NCBI RefSeq assembly: GCF_900156305.1
Contig: NZ_FTPL01000001.1
Location: forward strand, 1,054,001-1,118,000
DNA length: 64,000 nucleotides
Direction: 5' to 3'
DNA from: Edaphobacillus lindanitolerans
GTDB lineage: Bacteria > Bacillota > Bacilli > Bacillales_A > Planococcaceae
A model generated the notes under the pieces. The model saw only the letters and a list, made by a program, of their open reading frames with translations, was not told the origin of the DNA and did not search any database. Each line of letters starts with the position of its first letter. Position 1 is the first letter of the stretch. This document shows, piece after piece, positions 43,911 through 54,220 of this stretch. Made by a program: the position numbers and the translations under genes.

Positions 43911-43942
43911 AAGGCACCGGACCCATTCAGGGCCGGTGCCTT
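43911..43942 (-). terminator. hairpin between giant surface-protein and sortase genes
   Basis: Perfect 10-bp stem AAGGCACCGG/CCGGTGCCTT with a 12-base loop; only a short T-stretch follows on the minus strand (TTTGC), suggesting a partial terminator. Confidence 0.55.
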
Positions 43943-43955
43943 GCTTTGCCTTCAA

Positions 43956-46900
43956 TCAGGCTCTCTTGCGCCGGCTGCCGATAAGCAGCCATCCGCCTGC
44001 AATCGCGAGGACTGCACCGAGTCCGAAGAGGTACATGAACTGCTCTTCTCCGGTCTGCGGCAGCTTGCCTCCGTTTGCGGAATTGTCATTGCCCGGTTTA
44101 ACCGGTTTTTCAGCCGGTTTATCAGGATTGACCGGTTTCCCCGGGATGTTCGGTTTGTTCGGATCTGTCGGTGTACCCGGCTTTGCCGGATCTACCGGCC
44201 CTTCAGGATCCGTTGTTGGAGGCGGGGTGCCCCCTTCGTCGCGAAGTTGTTTATTGCCGATCTGGAGAATGACCGGCTTGCCGTCTTGGGCTGGAATGCT
44301 GAATAAGATCGGCGTTTCGTCCAGGCTGTAACCGGACGGGGCCAGACTTTCGATGAACTGATAGTTTCCGTCATCAAGGTGACCGGTGAAGAATTCACCG
44401 TTTTCATCGGTGACGTAGACGGCAGCTTGATCGTCTTCGTTTTTAACAAGCTGGTAATTCCCATCTTCATCTTGCTTGTACAGATGGAATTGAGCATTTT
44501 CCAGCGGGCGGTTGAGATCGAGATTGCCCTCGTCGTCCGCATGGTACTTCTCCAGGAATGCTCCCGGAATGACCGTGTTGACGATCGGTCCAATGTCTTT
44601 CACTTCCGTCTGCTGATCATCGATCGTGAATTCAATCGGTTCTTCCAGCGGCTCATACCCTTTGAGCGGCTTCGTTTCGATGAGCTGATAATGACCCGGC
44701 TCCAGCGGCTGGCTCACACGGACCCAGCCGTCGTTGTCCGAAACGAGTGTTTCGACGCCTTCGACCGGTTCACCGTTCTCATTCCGCAGCTCGAATTCTA
44801 CTCCGGCAAGAGGATTGCCGCTCTCATCGACTTTCCGAGCCTCAAACAGCCGGACGAGCTTTTTGTTTTCCACTTTGACAACTTGATGGCCGTCTTCGCC
44901 GACCGATTCTTCCGAAAGCTTGATTTCAATGTCCTCAAGATGATCCGCGTAGCCGGCAGCCGGACGGACTTCTTTCAGAACATAGTCGCCTTCTGTCAGT
45001 GAACGGACTTCCCAGACACCGGATTCATCCGTCTCTCCGGCAGCAAGCGGCTCATTTTGATTCTCTTTAGCATACAGTTCAAATTGAACACCTGCAATCG
45101 GCTCGTTCGTGTCAGCGTCCGTTTTGATTACTTTGAACGGCACGAGGCGTTTGTTGCCGACATCAAGGACGACCGGCTTCTCGTCTTCTGCAGAGAGGAG
45201 GAAGCCGACAGGCGTTCCATCCAATTCATATCCTTTCGGAGCCTTCACTTCAACAAATTGATAAGCGCCGTATTGCAGACCCTCTGCGTGCAGTTCACCA
45301 TTTTCGTCTGTGACGTAGACAGTGTCATCCAACCGGGTAAATCCTTCCCCGTCTTTTTGGTACAGGTGGAATTCCGCGCCCTGCAATGGACGTTCCTGAT
45401 CCAGGGAACCATCCGGGTTTTCGTGGAACTTGCGGAGTGAAGCACCCGGTGCAACTTCATTGCTGATCGGCTCAAGCGTCTTCATGGACGTCTGCTGATC
45501 GTCGATTGTGAACCGCACCGGTTCCTGAAGCAGCAGATAGCCTTTTGGCGCTTTCGTTTCGACGAGCTGATATGTGCCCGGTGTAAGTTGCTCTTTTACT
45601 TCAATCCAGCCGTCTTCGCCGGATACAAGATGTTCATGGCCCGCAACCGGCTGCCCGTCCTCTGTGAGGAGAGCGAATTCTGCTCCGGCGAGCCCTTCTC
45701 CGTTCTCATCCACTTTTTGCACTTTAAACGTATGATTGAGCTTTGCGTTCGTCACTTTGACAACCTGATGGCCGTTGTCGCTCACCGATTCTTCCGAAAG
45801 CTTGATTGCAATGTCTTCAAGATGATCCGCATAGCCGTCGGCCGGACGGACTTCTTTCAGAACATAGTCGCCTTCAATCAGGGAACGGATTTCCCAGATA
45901 CCGTCTTCATCCGTCTCACCGGCGAAAAGCGGCTCTTTTTGGTCCTCTTTTGCATACAGTTCAAATTGAACACCGGCAATCGGTTCATTTGTGTCAACGT
46001 CTGTTTTGATCACTTTGAGCGGAACGAGTCGCTTGTTGCCGACATCAAGGACGACCGGCTTCTCGTCTTCTGCAGAGAGGAGGAAGCCGACAGGTGTTTC
46101 ATCCAATTCATATCCTGCCGGAGCTTTCACTTCAACAAATTGATAAGCACCGTATTGCAGACCTTCTGCGTGAAGTTCGCCATTTTCATCTGTGACGTAG
46201 ACGGTGTCATCCACACGGGTAAATCCTTCCCCGTCTTTCTTGTACAGGTGGAATTCTGCGCCCTGCAATGGACGTTCCCGATCCAGGGTCCCATCGGGAT
46301 TTTCATGGAATTTACGCAGAGAAGCACCCGGTGCAACCTCGTTGTGGATCGGATCAAGTATTTTTATGGACGTCTGCTGATCGTCGATTGCGAACCGAAC
46401 CGGTTCCTCAAGCAGCAGATAGCCTTTTGGCGCTTTCGTTTCAACGAGCTGGTATTCGCCTGGTGCAAGTTGCTCTTTTACTTCAATCCAGCCGCCTTCG
46501 CCGGATACGAGTTTCTCATGCCGCTCAACAGGTTGCCCGTCCCCTGTTTGGAGAGTGAATTCCGCACCTGGGAGCCCTTGCCCGTTTTCATCCACTTTTT
46601 GCACCTTAAACGTACGATTGAGCTTTTTGTTCGTCACTTTGACAACCTGATAGCCGTCATCACTGACCGATCCTTCTGAAAGCGTGATTTCAATGACTTC
46701 AAGGTGATCCGCATAGCCGTCGGCCGGACGGACTTCTTTCAGAACATAGTTGCCTTCAATCAGGGAACGGACTTCCCAGACACCGGCTTCATCCGTCTCA
46801 CCGGCAACGAGCGGATCATTAAGATTCTCTTGCGCATAAAGTTCAAATTGGACGCCGGCAATCGGTTCTTTTGTGTCAACGTCCGTTTTGTTCACTTTGA

Positions 46901-49900
46901 GCGGGACATGTTTTTTGTTGCCCACATCAAGGACGACCCGCTTTTTGCCTTCAGCCGGGATCGAGAATCCGACCGGCGTATCATCCAATTCATATCCCTT
47001 CGGAGCCTTCACTTCAACAAATTGATAAGCGCCGTTTTGCAGATTGTCCGCATGCAGTTCGCCGTTTTCATCCGTGACGTAGACGGTATCATCCACACGG
47101 GTATACCCATCCCCGTCTTTTTGGTACAGGTGGAATTCTGCACCCTGCAATGGACGGTTCCGATCCAGGGTCCCATCCGGGTTTTCGTGGAGTTTTTGAA
47201 GTGAAGCACCCGGTGCAACTTCGTTGCGGATCGGATCAAGTGTTTTCATCGATGTCTGTTGATCGTCGATTGTGAACCACACTGGTTCCTCAAGCAGAAG
47301 ATAGCCATTTGGCGCTTTCGTTTCAACGAGCTGGTATTCGCCCGGTGTGAGTTGCTCTTCCACTTCGATCCAGCCGCCTTCGCCGGATACGAGTTTCTCA
47401 TGCCCCTCAACCGGTTGCCCGTCCTCTGTTTTCAGAGCGAACACCGCTCCCGGGAGTCCTTGACCGTTTTCATCCACTTTTTGGACTTTGAAAGAATGAT
47501 TGAGCTTTTCGTTCGTCACTTTGACAAGCTGGAACCCTTCGTGCTTGCCGTCGCGTTCTTTCTCATTCCGGTCGAGTTTGAATTCGAAATCAGCAGGGAT
47601 CGCATAGCCTTCGGCCGGTTGGATCTCTTTGAGGACGTATTCTCCCTCAGTGATGCTGAAACCGAGGTCCCAGATTCCATTCTCGTCGGTGCTGCCCGAA
47701 ATAAGCGCACGTTCCAGGTTATTTTTGTTGTAAAGCGTGAAAACGACGCCTTCGATCGGTTCTTTTGTGTCTTTGTCCGTCTTGATCACCTTGAACGGCA
47801 CTTTCACGGTGTTGCCTGCGCTGCCGTATTGATAGTTTTTGATCAAGGTGGAGTCGCTGCCTTCAGATCCCTCTGTGCTGTTGTAGGAGACCTTGATTTC
47901 ATTGCTCACGTCTGAACCGGACGGGGCAAGGAAAATCGTCTCATATTCGACATAGTAGGCTTCTTTGATCGGCTGTTTGAAAGCAAGCGTGAATGTACCT
48001 TTTTTCGGGTCGATATTCAGCGTATACAGACCCTCATCGACGGGTTCTTTTGACATCTTTGGACCGCCGTCAGCAGTCGTGCCGGTCATCTTCACTTGAT
48101 AGACCTTGAATGAATCTTCCAGATAAAGCTGGTCCGGACTGCCGTTGTCATCTTTGCCGACCGTGTCGGTGATGAGGACGTCGTGGAGTTCCGACTGACT
48201 GTAGTTCAATTCGAAGTTCCACTTGATCCGCTCAGTCGGACGGACTCCTTCGCCGAATTTCTTGATCACTTTGTCGGTGTGTTTCACTTTGACCGACGCG
48301 CTCCATTCGGCGTTCGGTCCTGCGTCACTCGACAGGGTCGCTTTGTTCTTGATGGTGACATCCCCATTCGTTTCTGGGAACACTCCGTCTTTGTCGACGG
48401 TCGTATAGGTGATCTTGTATGCTTTGTCGAGCTTCCCGAACGATAGACTGATCTCGTCGTTGCCTGCTTCATTGTTGACCGGCTGGGCTGTACCGACCTC
48501 TTTCAGCCCGCCGTCCGGTTGCACTTGCACTTCTTGGATGAGGACAGGCCCTTTCAGTTCCTGGGTTTCCGGAAGGATATCCTGGAACACGGCGTTGTTC
48601 AGTTCGTTCAGGTTATAGTTCAGTACAACCTCCCAGTGGAAGGTTTTCGTTTCATAGTTGTAATGACCTTTTTTGTAGCCGTTGTTTTTCTGGTTGTCGT
48701 TCACTTTAACCGTGTGACCGGCTTTCGGATCTTCTTTCATCCCGCCGTTTTTAATGGTGATTTCGTTCCGGTACTCACGGTTATTCTTGCCGATATCGCG
48801 GATATCGTATTTCGTTGTGTACTGGATGACAATCTCTTTGTCGATCGCTTCCGTCAGAATGAGCTTAAAACCGGATTTGCTGACGCCTTCCAATGTGTAG
48901 CCGCTGAATGGCCGGCCGTCGACAGTGACGTGCAGACTGTCTTGATCCAACTCGAGCAGGCCATCGATGAACACATCGTCAAAAATGGTTCCGGCCGGCA
49001 ACGTATACCCTGCGGTATTTGCCCGGATGATCCAGCTGATCGTTTTGTCTTCATAGTTCAATTTGCCATGCCATTTATCGAGCAAATAAGTTCCCCGGAA
49101 ATAGGTGACAGAGGCATCGGCGGATTTATTGTTGTCTTCCCGTTTGACCGTATTTTTGACGGTCACGTCACTCGTGATCTGGTGATCCTTCGGTTCCGTC
49201 TTGTACTTGATCACCCGCGGAGTATTGACATCGTCATGGAACCGGAGAGTGAAGCCCTGCCCGTTCCCGTCCAGTGCGAATGAGTAGGCAGAAGACGGGA
49301 CTTTTTTCCCGTCCTCTTCGTAGACAACAAAGCTGCCATCCACGTAGGAGTGATTCCCGTCTCCACTGCCGCCGCTTACTGTCCAGCTGTCCGTCAGCTT
49401 GGCATTTTCTTTGGAGATGAGCCGGTTGTTGAAATTGTAATGGATCGTCCATTCGGTTGACAGGTCGCCCTGGATCGCTCCGGATTTGGCGAGTGGCTTG
49501 CCGAAGTTGACGCTGACCGATTTCGTTGCAGGTTTGCCGTTGACGTTTGCGGTGTTCCCGAAGTTCTTCGACTCCTCATCCCCCGCATCGGTGATCACGG
49601 TCTTGTAATTGATCTTGTAGGCTTTTTTCGGGGAGTTCGGCAGGTTGAATGACATGCCGTCTTGCGTAAAGGTCGGCCTGACATTCACGGCCGGTCCATC
49701 CGAAATGCTGCCGTCCGGACGTACGATCAGTTCCTGTACATGGACGGAATCGGGGATGATTTCATGGTCCGCTGTCAGGGTATCGGTGAAGCTGAGTGTT
49801 TCGGAGGATTCACCAAGGTTCGTGTTCACATTGACCGTCCAGTCGATTTCCTTGCTGTTCTTTCCTCCGTTATCTGGCGTGCCCGATTTTTCAATGAACG

Positions 49901-50774
49901 TACCGCCGACCGGTTGGAAATTCAATGTGATCGTTTTTTCGCCAGGAAGGACGATGACTTCTTCCCAATTGTCCCCCGTTGAAGAGATTGAAGCTGTGAT
50001 GAAGAAGAAGGAACCCGGTTCAATCGCCGTTCCTTGTCCCAGTTCATCGCGGATTGCATCATTGAACGTAATGATCAGGTTCTGGCCGTCCATGGACATC
50101 GTTCCAAGCTCACCGAATTTGTTGCCTTCGGAGAAAGTGGCCCCGCGGAATACTTCCGGCAGCTTGTAAGTGAGCGTAGTGCCCGGTCCATAGTTATGTC
50201 CGGCTCCCAGTTCCAGCTTGAACTCAAGCCGGACGTTGTCACCATTTCTCACGTCCGCGGCATCTTCGACTTCCGCACCGTTTATTGTGACCAAGATCTC
50301 TTTGATCACCGACTCCGGCATGACCAGATCATAGGCCGCTCTCTTTTCAGTCCCCTTTTCATCGGTTTCTTCATCAGAGTCCTTTTCTATTGTCTTCTCT
50401 TCAACTGCCTCTTGTGCCTCCGGGTTGTCGGTTGCCGGCTTTTCCTCTACCGCCTCACTGCCGGAAGGCTTGTCTTCCGTCTGGCCCGGTGCCGGTTTTG
50501 TTTCCGGCTTTGTTGATGGATCGTCTTCCGGTTGGTTCACCGGATCAGCCGGCTTATCTTCGTCTAAGGCCGGTTCTTCCTTCGGTGTCTCCGGCAAGGC
50601 GATGGCCGGTTCTTCTTGGCCCTCTGCCTCAATCCCGCCAACTTCCTGGACGGATACCGTCTCCGGCACCTCCCCGGTTTCAGCAAAGGCCGGCAGGATA
50701 GGACCAAATAATGTGTGGCCCATGACCAGCAGTGCCAGCGCGAACAGATTGAACTTCTTGCGCACTTCTTCCAT
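43956..50774 (-). CDS. giant LPxTG surface protein with adhesin-like modules and 12 CnaB domains
   Basis: A 2272-residue wall-anchored protein. Signal peptide to about 31 (ending PILPAFAETG), a Pro/Glu/Lys-rich segment to about 150, then several Cna-collagen-binding-like beta modules to about 990 (ANTAGYTLPAGTIFDDVF, LNYNLNELNNAVFQDILPE, ELNYSQSELHDVLITDTV). Residues about 990-2165 hold 12 CnaB/SpaA domains arranged as four copies of a three-domain set, each with an E-box (YVLKEVRPADGY, YQLVETKAPKGY, YQFVEVKAPKGYELD) expected to form Lys-Asn isopeptide bonds. The C-terminus has a Pro/Lys linker, LPQTG (2238-2242), a helix and RRKRA. Probably a long stalked adhesin. ATG at 50774 is very close to AGGGGG; GTG at 50762 has better spacing. 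Confidence 0.92.
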   Translation of the reverse strand: MEEVRKKFNLFALALLVMGHTLFGPILPAFAETGEVPETVSVQEVGGIEAEGQEEPAIALPETPKEEPALDEDKPADPVNQPEDDPSTKPETKPAPGQTEDKPSGSEAVEEKPATDNPEAQEAVEEKTIEKDSDEETDEKGTEKRAAYDLVMPESVIKEILVTINGAEVEDAADVRNGDNVRLEFKLELGAGHNYGPGTTLTYKLPEVFRGATFSEGNKFGELGTMSMDGQNLIITFNDAIRDELGQGTAIEPGSFFFITASISSTGDNWEEVIVLPGEKTITLNFQPVGGTFIEKSGTPDNGGKNSKEIDWTVNVNTNLGESSETLSFTDTLTADHEIIPDSVHVQELIVRPDGSISDGPAVNVRPTFTQDGMSFNLPNSPKKAYKINYKTVITDAGDEESKNFGNTANVNGKPATKSVSVNFGKPLAKSGAIQGDLSTEWTIHYNFNNRLISKENAKLTDSWTVSGGSGDGNHSYVDGSFVVYEEDGKKVPSSAYSFALDGNGQGFTLRFHDDVNTPRVIKYKTEPKDHQITSDVTVKNTVKREDNNKSADASVTYFRGTYLLDKWHGKLNYEDKTISWIIRANTAGYTLPAGTIFDDVFIDGLLELDQDSLHVTVDGRPFSGYTLEGVSKSGFKLILTEAIDKEIVIQYTTKYDIRDIGKNNREYRNEITIKNGGMKEDPKAGHTVKVNDNQKNNGYKKGHYNYETKTFHWEVVLNYNLNELNNAVFQDILPETQELKGPVLIQEVQVQPDGGLKEVGTAQPVNNEAGNDEISLSFGKLDKAYKITYTTVDKDGVFPETNGDVTIKNKATLSSDAGPNAEWSASVKVKHTDKVIKKFGEGVRPTERIKWNFELNYSQSELHDVLITDTVGKDDNGSPDQLYLEDSFKVYQVKMTGTTADGGPKMSKEPVDEGLYTLNIDPKKGTFTLAFKQPIKEAYYVEYETIFLAPSGSDVSNEIKVSYNSTEGSEGSDSTLIKNYQYGSAGNTVKVPFKVIKTDKDTKEPIEGVVFTLYNKNNLERALISGSTDENGIWDLGFSITEGEYVLKEIQPAEGYAIPADFEFKLDRNEKERDGKHEGFQLVKVTNEKLNHSFKVQKVDENGQGLPGAVFALKTEDGQPVEGHEKLVSGEGGWIEVEEQLTPGEYQLVETKAPNGYLLLEEPVWFTIDDQQTSMKTLDPIRNEVAPGASLQKLHENPDGTLDRNRPLQGAEFHLYQKDGDGYTRVDDTVYVTDENGELHADNLQNGAYQFVEVKAPKGYELDDTPVGFSIPAEGKKRVVLDVGNKKHVPLKVNKTDVDTKEPIAGVQFELYAQENLNDPLVAGETDEAGVWEVRSLIEGNYVLKEVRPADGYADHLEVIEITLSEGSVSDDGYQVVKVTNKKLNRTFKVQKVDENGQGLPGAEFTLQTGDGQPVERHEKLVSGEGGWIEVKEQLAPGEYQLVETKAPKGYLLLEEPVRFAIDDQQTSIKILDPIHNEVAPGASLRKFHENPDGTLDRERPLQGAEFHLYKKDGEGFTRVDDTVYVTDENGELHAEGLQYGAYQFVEVKAPAGYELDETPVGFLLSAEDEKPVVLDVGNKRLVPLKVIKTDVDTNEPIAGVQFELYAKEDQKEPLFAGETDEDGIWEIRSLIEGDYVLKEVRPADGYADHLEDIAIKLSEESVSDNGHQVVKVTNAKLNHTFKVQKVDENGEGLAGAEFALLTEDGQPVAGHEHLVSGEDGWIEVKEQLTPGTYQLVETKAPKGYLLLQEPVRFTIDDQQTSMKTLEPISNEVAPGASLRKFHENPDGSLDQERPLQGAEFHLYQKDGEGFTRLDDTVYVTDENGELHAEGLQYGAYQFVEVKAPKGYELDGTPVGFLLSAEDEKPVVLDVGNKRLVPFKVIKTDADTNEPIAGVQFELYAKENQNEPLAAGETDESGVWEVRSLTEGDYVLKEVRPAAGYADHLEDIEIKLSEESVGEDGHQVVKVENKKLVRLFEARKVDESGNPLAGVEFELRNENGEPVEGVETLVSDNDGWVRVSQPLEPGHYQLIETKPLKGYEPLEEPIEFTIDDQQTEVKDIGPIVNTVIPGAFLEKYHADDEGNLDLNRPLENAQFHLYKQDEDGNYQLVKNEDDQAAVYVTDENGEFFTGHLDDGNYQFIESLAPSGYSLDETPILFSIPAQDGKPVILQIGNKQLRDEGGTPPPTTDPEGPVDPAKPGTPTDPNKPNIPGKPVNPDKPAEKPVKPGNDNSANGGKLPQTGEEQFMYLFGLGAVLAIAGGWLLIGSRRKRA
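44270..47800 (-). repeat. four 882-bp repeats encoding CnaB triplets
   Basis: Matching segments recur with an exact 882-bp offset (for example near 45245, 46127 and 47009), i.e. 294 codons holding three different CnaB domains. The two middle copies are most alike and the outer copies more diverged, as expected from unequal crossing-over in the centre. Confidence 0.9.
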
Positions 50775-51125
50775 TCCCCCTTCAATTGGTCGACAGGATT
50801 CTACAAAAATCCTGCTCCTTTTCGAAAAACAGATAATTCAACCTATAAAACTGTTCTCACAAATCACTTTATTGGTTCGTAAGCCCGTTCTCTATTAGGT
50901 CTCTTTCATCGCATTTTCGACGAATTTGGGCATTTGTCCCCAATTCAGCTTCTATTGACTATAGCAAATATGCATATGCGGTACACTTTTCATTTTTTCC
51001 ATTGCAAAGGAAAAGCGGCCCTTTAATAGAGGCTGCCGGCAGAAAGTCTTTACTTACCCTCGGGGATGGGCTATGTTTGACACAAATCTGTTCATAGACA
51101 AAAAACGCTGCGAGGGGTGGATGGA
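50775..51125. other. divergent control region between giant surface-protein and Mga-type regulator genes
   Basis: Contains a 7-bp stem-loop CAGGATT/AATCCTG at 50794-50814 in the leader of the surface-protein gene and a perfect ATATGCATAT palindrome at 50968-50977, nested with GCATATGC. TTGACT at 50955 and TACACT at 50982 are possible plus-strand promoter parts but are 21 bases apart. The region is AT-rich and could hold sites for the regulator. Confidence 0.4.
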
Positions 51126-52583
51126 TTGGTTGATAAAGTTCCTATTCCCAAGAGACAATATGACATTCTGTGCGATCTCGAAGAGGCAACCGGTTGGCTT
51201 ACACAGACTGAGCTCGGACAAAGGAACGGATGCTCCTATAAAACCATTCAAAATGAATTGACGGCGATCCGAAGCGTGCTGCCCCATCACTGGACGATCC
51301 ATTCAAGACGCGGGGTCGGTCTTCGGCTTGAATTGCCTCCCGATGAGACCATTTCCAGCACGTTTATTATCGAGGAACATAACCGGCTCTCAGATATTCT
51401 GCACCTGCTCCTGAACGGCAGCGCCTATACGCTGCAGCAGCTGAGCGAAAGATTGTTCATGAACCCGAATTCCGTGCTGTCTCTCGTTTCTCTGGCCGAA
51501 GACCACGTACGCCCGTTCCATTTGGAGATCCGGCGCCGGCCGTTTTCACTGAAGGGCAGCGAAGGGTACAAACGGCTTTTGGCTTATGATCTCAGCATGA
51601 AGAAAAATGGAATTCCCAGCTTGTACACGAAGGGCAACCGTACGGATGGATGTCTCTTGAACAATTATCTGACGGAACACCATGGTGTCCGGCTCACGAA
51701 TTACGGGTTGAATGCATTCCTTCATTTTTATGAAATCAGCCGGGCAAGGGTGGAAGCAGGATTTCATGCCGACGAGTTGCCATTTTCTTTCGGTGACCGG
51801 GTTCGGCAATACCCGTTCTTTAAAGAACTGGACGGCTTCTTTGGCTTGCTTGAAGAATTGCATGGAGAGCCACTTCCGGAAAAAGAGCGAATCTATGTTT
51901 TTCTGGCCTTGATGATGACTGAATTCGAATTGACGTCGGCCAATGGATGGCACACGGCAGAAGCTTTAAAACAGCATAGGGATTACAATGAATTTGCCGG
52001 ATTTCTGGATGTTCTTTCTGCCCAGCTGAATTTCATGAACCGGACCGACGACCTGATGATCTTCCACATATTCAGCATCTTTCAGATCGCCAAGCTTCGG
52101 AGCATCGTGCCCGAACTCCAATACATGCATCAGGATTCGGTCCTGAGAATCTTTATCGAGAAGAACAAGAAACTTTACGATCAACTTGAGATGTTATGCA
52201 ACAATTGGTCAGCACTTGGCGGCTTTCCGTTCCATCGCACTTGTATCGCCTCCCTGACCATCTTGCTCGCACATGAATTGATACAGCGTGAAAAAGTGAA
52301 TGTCCTGCTGATTTTCTCCCGATCGTTCGTCTTCAGCCGATATGTAAAAAGTATCTTGACAGATCACTTTGGAGGGAAAGCAAGTTTTCGCATCCAAGCC
52401 GTCTCCGATCTGCCCCAACCCTTTCATTTCACATCGGATATCGACCTCATCATCACGGATACCGACCTGCCGGATTACCCCACAGAAGATGTGTTCCTCG
52501 TCGGCAACTTCCTGACGGAGAAAGACCTGCTCATGATTGCCGATGCCATTGAACGGAAACGAGGACTGGTGGCTGAAGTTTAA
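51126..52583 (+). CDS. Mga-type transcriptional regulator of the surface island
   Basis: About 485 residues. TTG 51126 is preferred (AGGGG eight bases upstream); GTG 51117 is the alternative. Two N-terminal helix-turn-helix regions: WLTQTELGQRNGCSYKTIQN (about 25-45) and AYTLQQLSERLFMNPNSVLS (about 97-117), then PRD-like helical domains and a C-terminal EIIB-like fold (VNVLLIFSRSFVFSRYVKSI, DIDLIITDTDLP). This is the layout of Mga/AtxA proteins, which control adhesins and pili in Gram-positives. It is divergent from the giant surface-protein gene and 3 kb from the pilus operon, so control of both is likely but unproven. Confidence 0.8.
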   Translation: MVDKVPIPKRQYDILCDLEEATGWLTQTELGQRNGCSYKTIQNELTAIRSVLPHHWTIHSRRGVGLRLELPPDETISSTFIIEEHNRLSDILHLLLNGSAYTLQQLSERLFMNPNSVLSLVSLAEDHVRPFHLEIRRRPFSLKGSEGYKRLLAYDLSMKKNGIPSLYTKGNRTDGCLLNNYLTEHHGVRLTNYGLNAFLHFYEISRARVEAGFHADELPFSFGDRVRQYPFFKELDGFFGLLEELHGEPLPEKERIYVFLALMMTEFELTSANGWHTAEALKQHRDYNEFAGFLDVLSAQLNFMNRTDDLMIFHIFSIFQIAKLRSIVPELQYMHQDSVLRIFIEKNKKLYDQLEMLCNNWSALGGFPFHRTCIASLTILLAHELIQREKVNVLLIFSRSFVFSRYVKSILTDHFGGKASFRIQAVSDLPQPFHFTSDIDLIITDTDLPDYPTEDVFLVGNFLTEKDLLMIADAIERKRGLVAEV

Positions 52584-52622
52584 ATAGCTTTTAAGGATTT
52601 GTAATACGGCCTTCCGAAAAAT

Positions 52623-52674
52623 GGAGGGACTACGCACAAAGCCATTTATTAATGGCTTTGTGCGTAGTCCCTCT
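52623..52674. repeat. left copy of the 52-bp target duplication (a terminator hairpin)
   Basis: GGAGGGACTACGCACAAAGC ... TAGTCCCTCT, identical to 54404-54455. It contains a 23-bp perfect stem with loop TATT. It lies 40 bases after the Mga-type stop and would still form a hairpin, but its T-run is now on the far side of the IS. Confidence 0.9.
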
Positions 52675-52782
52675 CAGACTGTAGACAAAACGGACCCAAA
52701 AGAAATCTTTTTGGGTCCGTTTTGTCATTTTCGTGGATATTTCGCATGTTTTTTCCCATCCCCCCCTTGGAATGACCGGCCG

Positions 52783-54147
52783 TCAGGCCGGTTCCGGTGA
52801 CTCCCAGGTCCAGCAGGCCAATCTTTTCAGATTTAAGGCAGCAAAAGTAAGCATCGCCTGCATGGACATTTTTTCCTTCCCGCGAAGGGTTGTCCATCGC
52901 ATGCCACACTTCTCCTTGGCATCTCCGAAACCGCGCTCTACGGTCTCTTTCCGCCTTGCATAGATTTCTTTGTTCTCCGGGGTGAGCCGAATGGCCTCTG
53001 CATGATCGAGGTAGTCCTGCCAGATATGACGGGTGATGACTTTTACATGATTCTGGCTTTGAGTGCACTGAGCAAGTAGTGGACAACCTGCACACTTGGC
53101 TCCGTTCGACTTATATTCCCGGTAGCCGTGCTTATTGGTGGTCGAATACCGGAGTTCCTGTCCATTTGGACAGATATAGACATTCCTTTCGGAATCGTAA
53201 TGGAACTCGCTCTTTCTCAGATATCCTTTTTTACCGCGCGGCCTAGTGTAAGGCAGGCAAGGGCGGATTCCATCATCGATCATGACCTTGGCGATATGAG
53301 GTGTTTTGTATCCAGCGTCTGCAGCAACGGCAAGCGGTTTTCCGACTTTCTCTTTAACAACATTCAGCAATGGTTCGAAAATATGGCTGTCATGAACATT
53401 ACCGGGTGTCACGATGGAAGCGAGGAAGAAGCCGTTCCGGTCAGTGGCTGCGTGACAGGAATAGGCGAATTTCTTTTCCCGCTCGTCTTTTACGTAATAA
53501 CCGCTTTCAGAATCGGTTGTGCTTTCCTTGATTTCCTTCTCCTCTTCACGGTCCCACTTGTCCGGAGGGAACGGTTTCTTTCCGTTCTCCTCACGATCCG
53601 CGTTGATCTCTTCTTCCAGCAAGGACTGGTAGGCGCGTGTTTCCTTGCGGACCACTTTCTTCGTGAACTTCAGTTTGTTGGCGCTGGCCTTGACATGGGT
53701 AGAGTCGATAAACACGTGCTCCGCCCGGAGCAGCCCACGGTCTGCAACCTGTTTTAGAATCCGGTAGAATATCTGTTCAAATAGATCCGTGTCCTTGAAA
53801 CGTCGTTCGTAGTTCTTGCCGAAAGTCGAAAAATGAGGCACCTTATCATAGAATCCGAAGCCAAGGAACCATCGGTAAGCCAAGTTCGTATGGACCTCTT
53901 CGATGGTCCGACGCATAGAACGGATGCCAAAGGTGTATTGGAGAAATGGCAGTTTGATGAGAACAACCGGATCGATGCTGGGACGGCCACGGTCCGAATA
54001 CAGATCCTCTACAAGATCATAAATGAACGAAAAGTCGATGGCCTTCTCGAGTTTCCTGACCAGATGGTCCTCCGGGACCATTTCATCAAGTGAGATCATT
54101 TCCAGTTGATCGCGATTGGTTCCATTCGATTTCGACAGCATATTCAT
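52783..54147 (-). CDS. IS1182-family DDE transposase
   Basis: About 454 residues; ATG 54147 or 54141. The N-terminal DUF772 domain has ISLDEMVPEDHLVRKLEKAI, YSDRGRPSIDPVVLIKL and FLGFGFYDKVPHFSTFGKNY. The DDE catalytic core has Asp in HVFIDSTHVKAS, Asp in AVAADAGYKTPH and Glu in ETVERGFGDAKEKCGMR. A Cys-rich insert (CPNGQELRYS, CAGCPLLAQCTQ) is typical of IS1182. No frameshift or stop, so it may be active. Catalyses cut and insertion of the element. Confidence 0.95.
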   Translation of the reverse strand: MNMLSKSNGTNRDQLEMISLDEMVPEDHLVRKLEKAIDFSFIYDLVEDLYSDRGRPSIDPVVLIKLPFLQYTFGIRSMRRTIEEVHTNLAYRWFLGFGFYDKVPHFSTFGKNYERRFKDTDLFEQIFYRILKQVADRGLLRAEHVFIDSTHVKASANKLKFTKKVVRKETRAYQSLLEEEINADREENGKKPFPPDKWDREEEKEIKESTTDSESGYYVKDEREKKFAYSCHAATDRNGFFLASIVTPGNVHDSHIFEPLLNVVKEKVGKPLAVAADAGYKTPHIAKVMIDDGIRPCLPYTRPRGKKGYLRKSEFHYDSERNVYICPNGQELRYSTTNKHGYREYKSNGAKCAGCPLLAQCTQSQNHVKVITRHIWQDYLDHAEAIRLTPENKEIYARRKETVERGFGDAKEKCGMRWTTLRGKEKMSMQAMLTFAALNLKRLACWTWESPEPA

Positions 54148-54220
54148 CACCCGTTTTGTAGTCTGTTAATTCGATTATATAAACAGGTACGGTTTGCCTC
54201 AATAAGCCATATGGCGGATT

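Noticed and set aside
45588-46679. Long plus-strand ORFs opposite the giant surface protein
   Set aside because: Shadows with the same 882-bp periodicity; they lack start signals, and the minus-strand reading has signal peptide, E-boxes and LPQTG.
50955-50987. TTGACT ... TACACT as promoter of the Mga-type gene
   Set aside because: The 21-base spacing is too long for a standard sigma-A promoter; kept only as a note in the intergenic entry.
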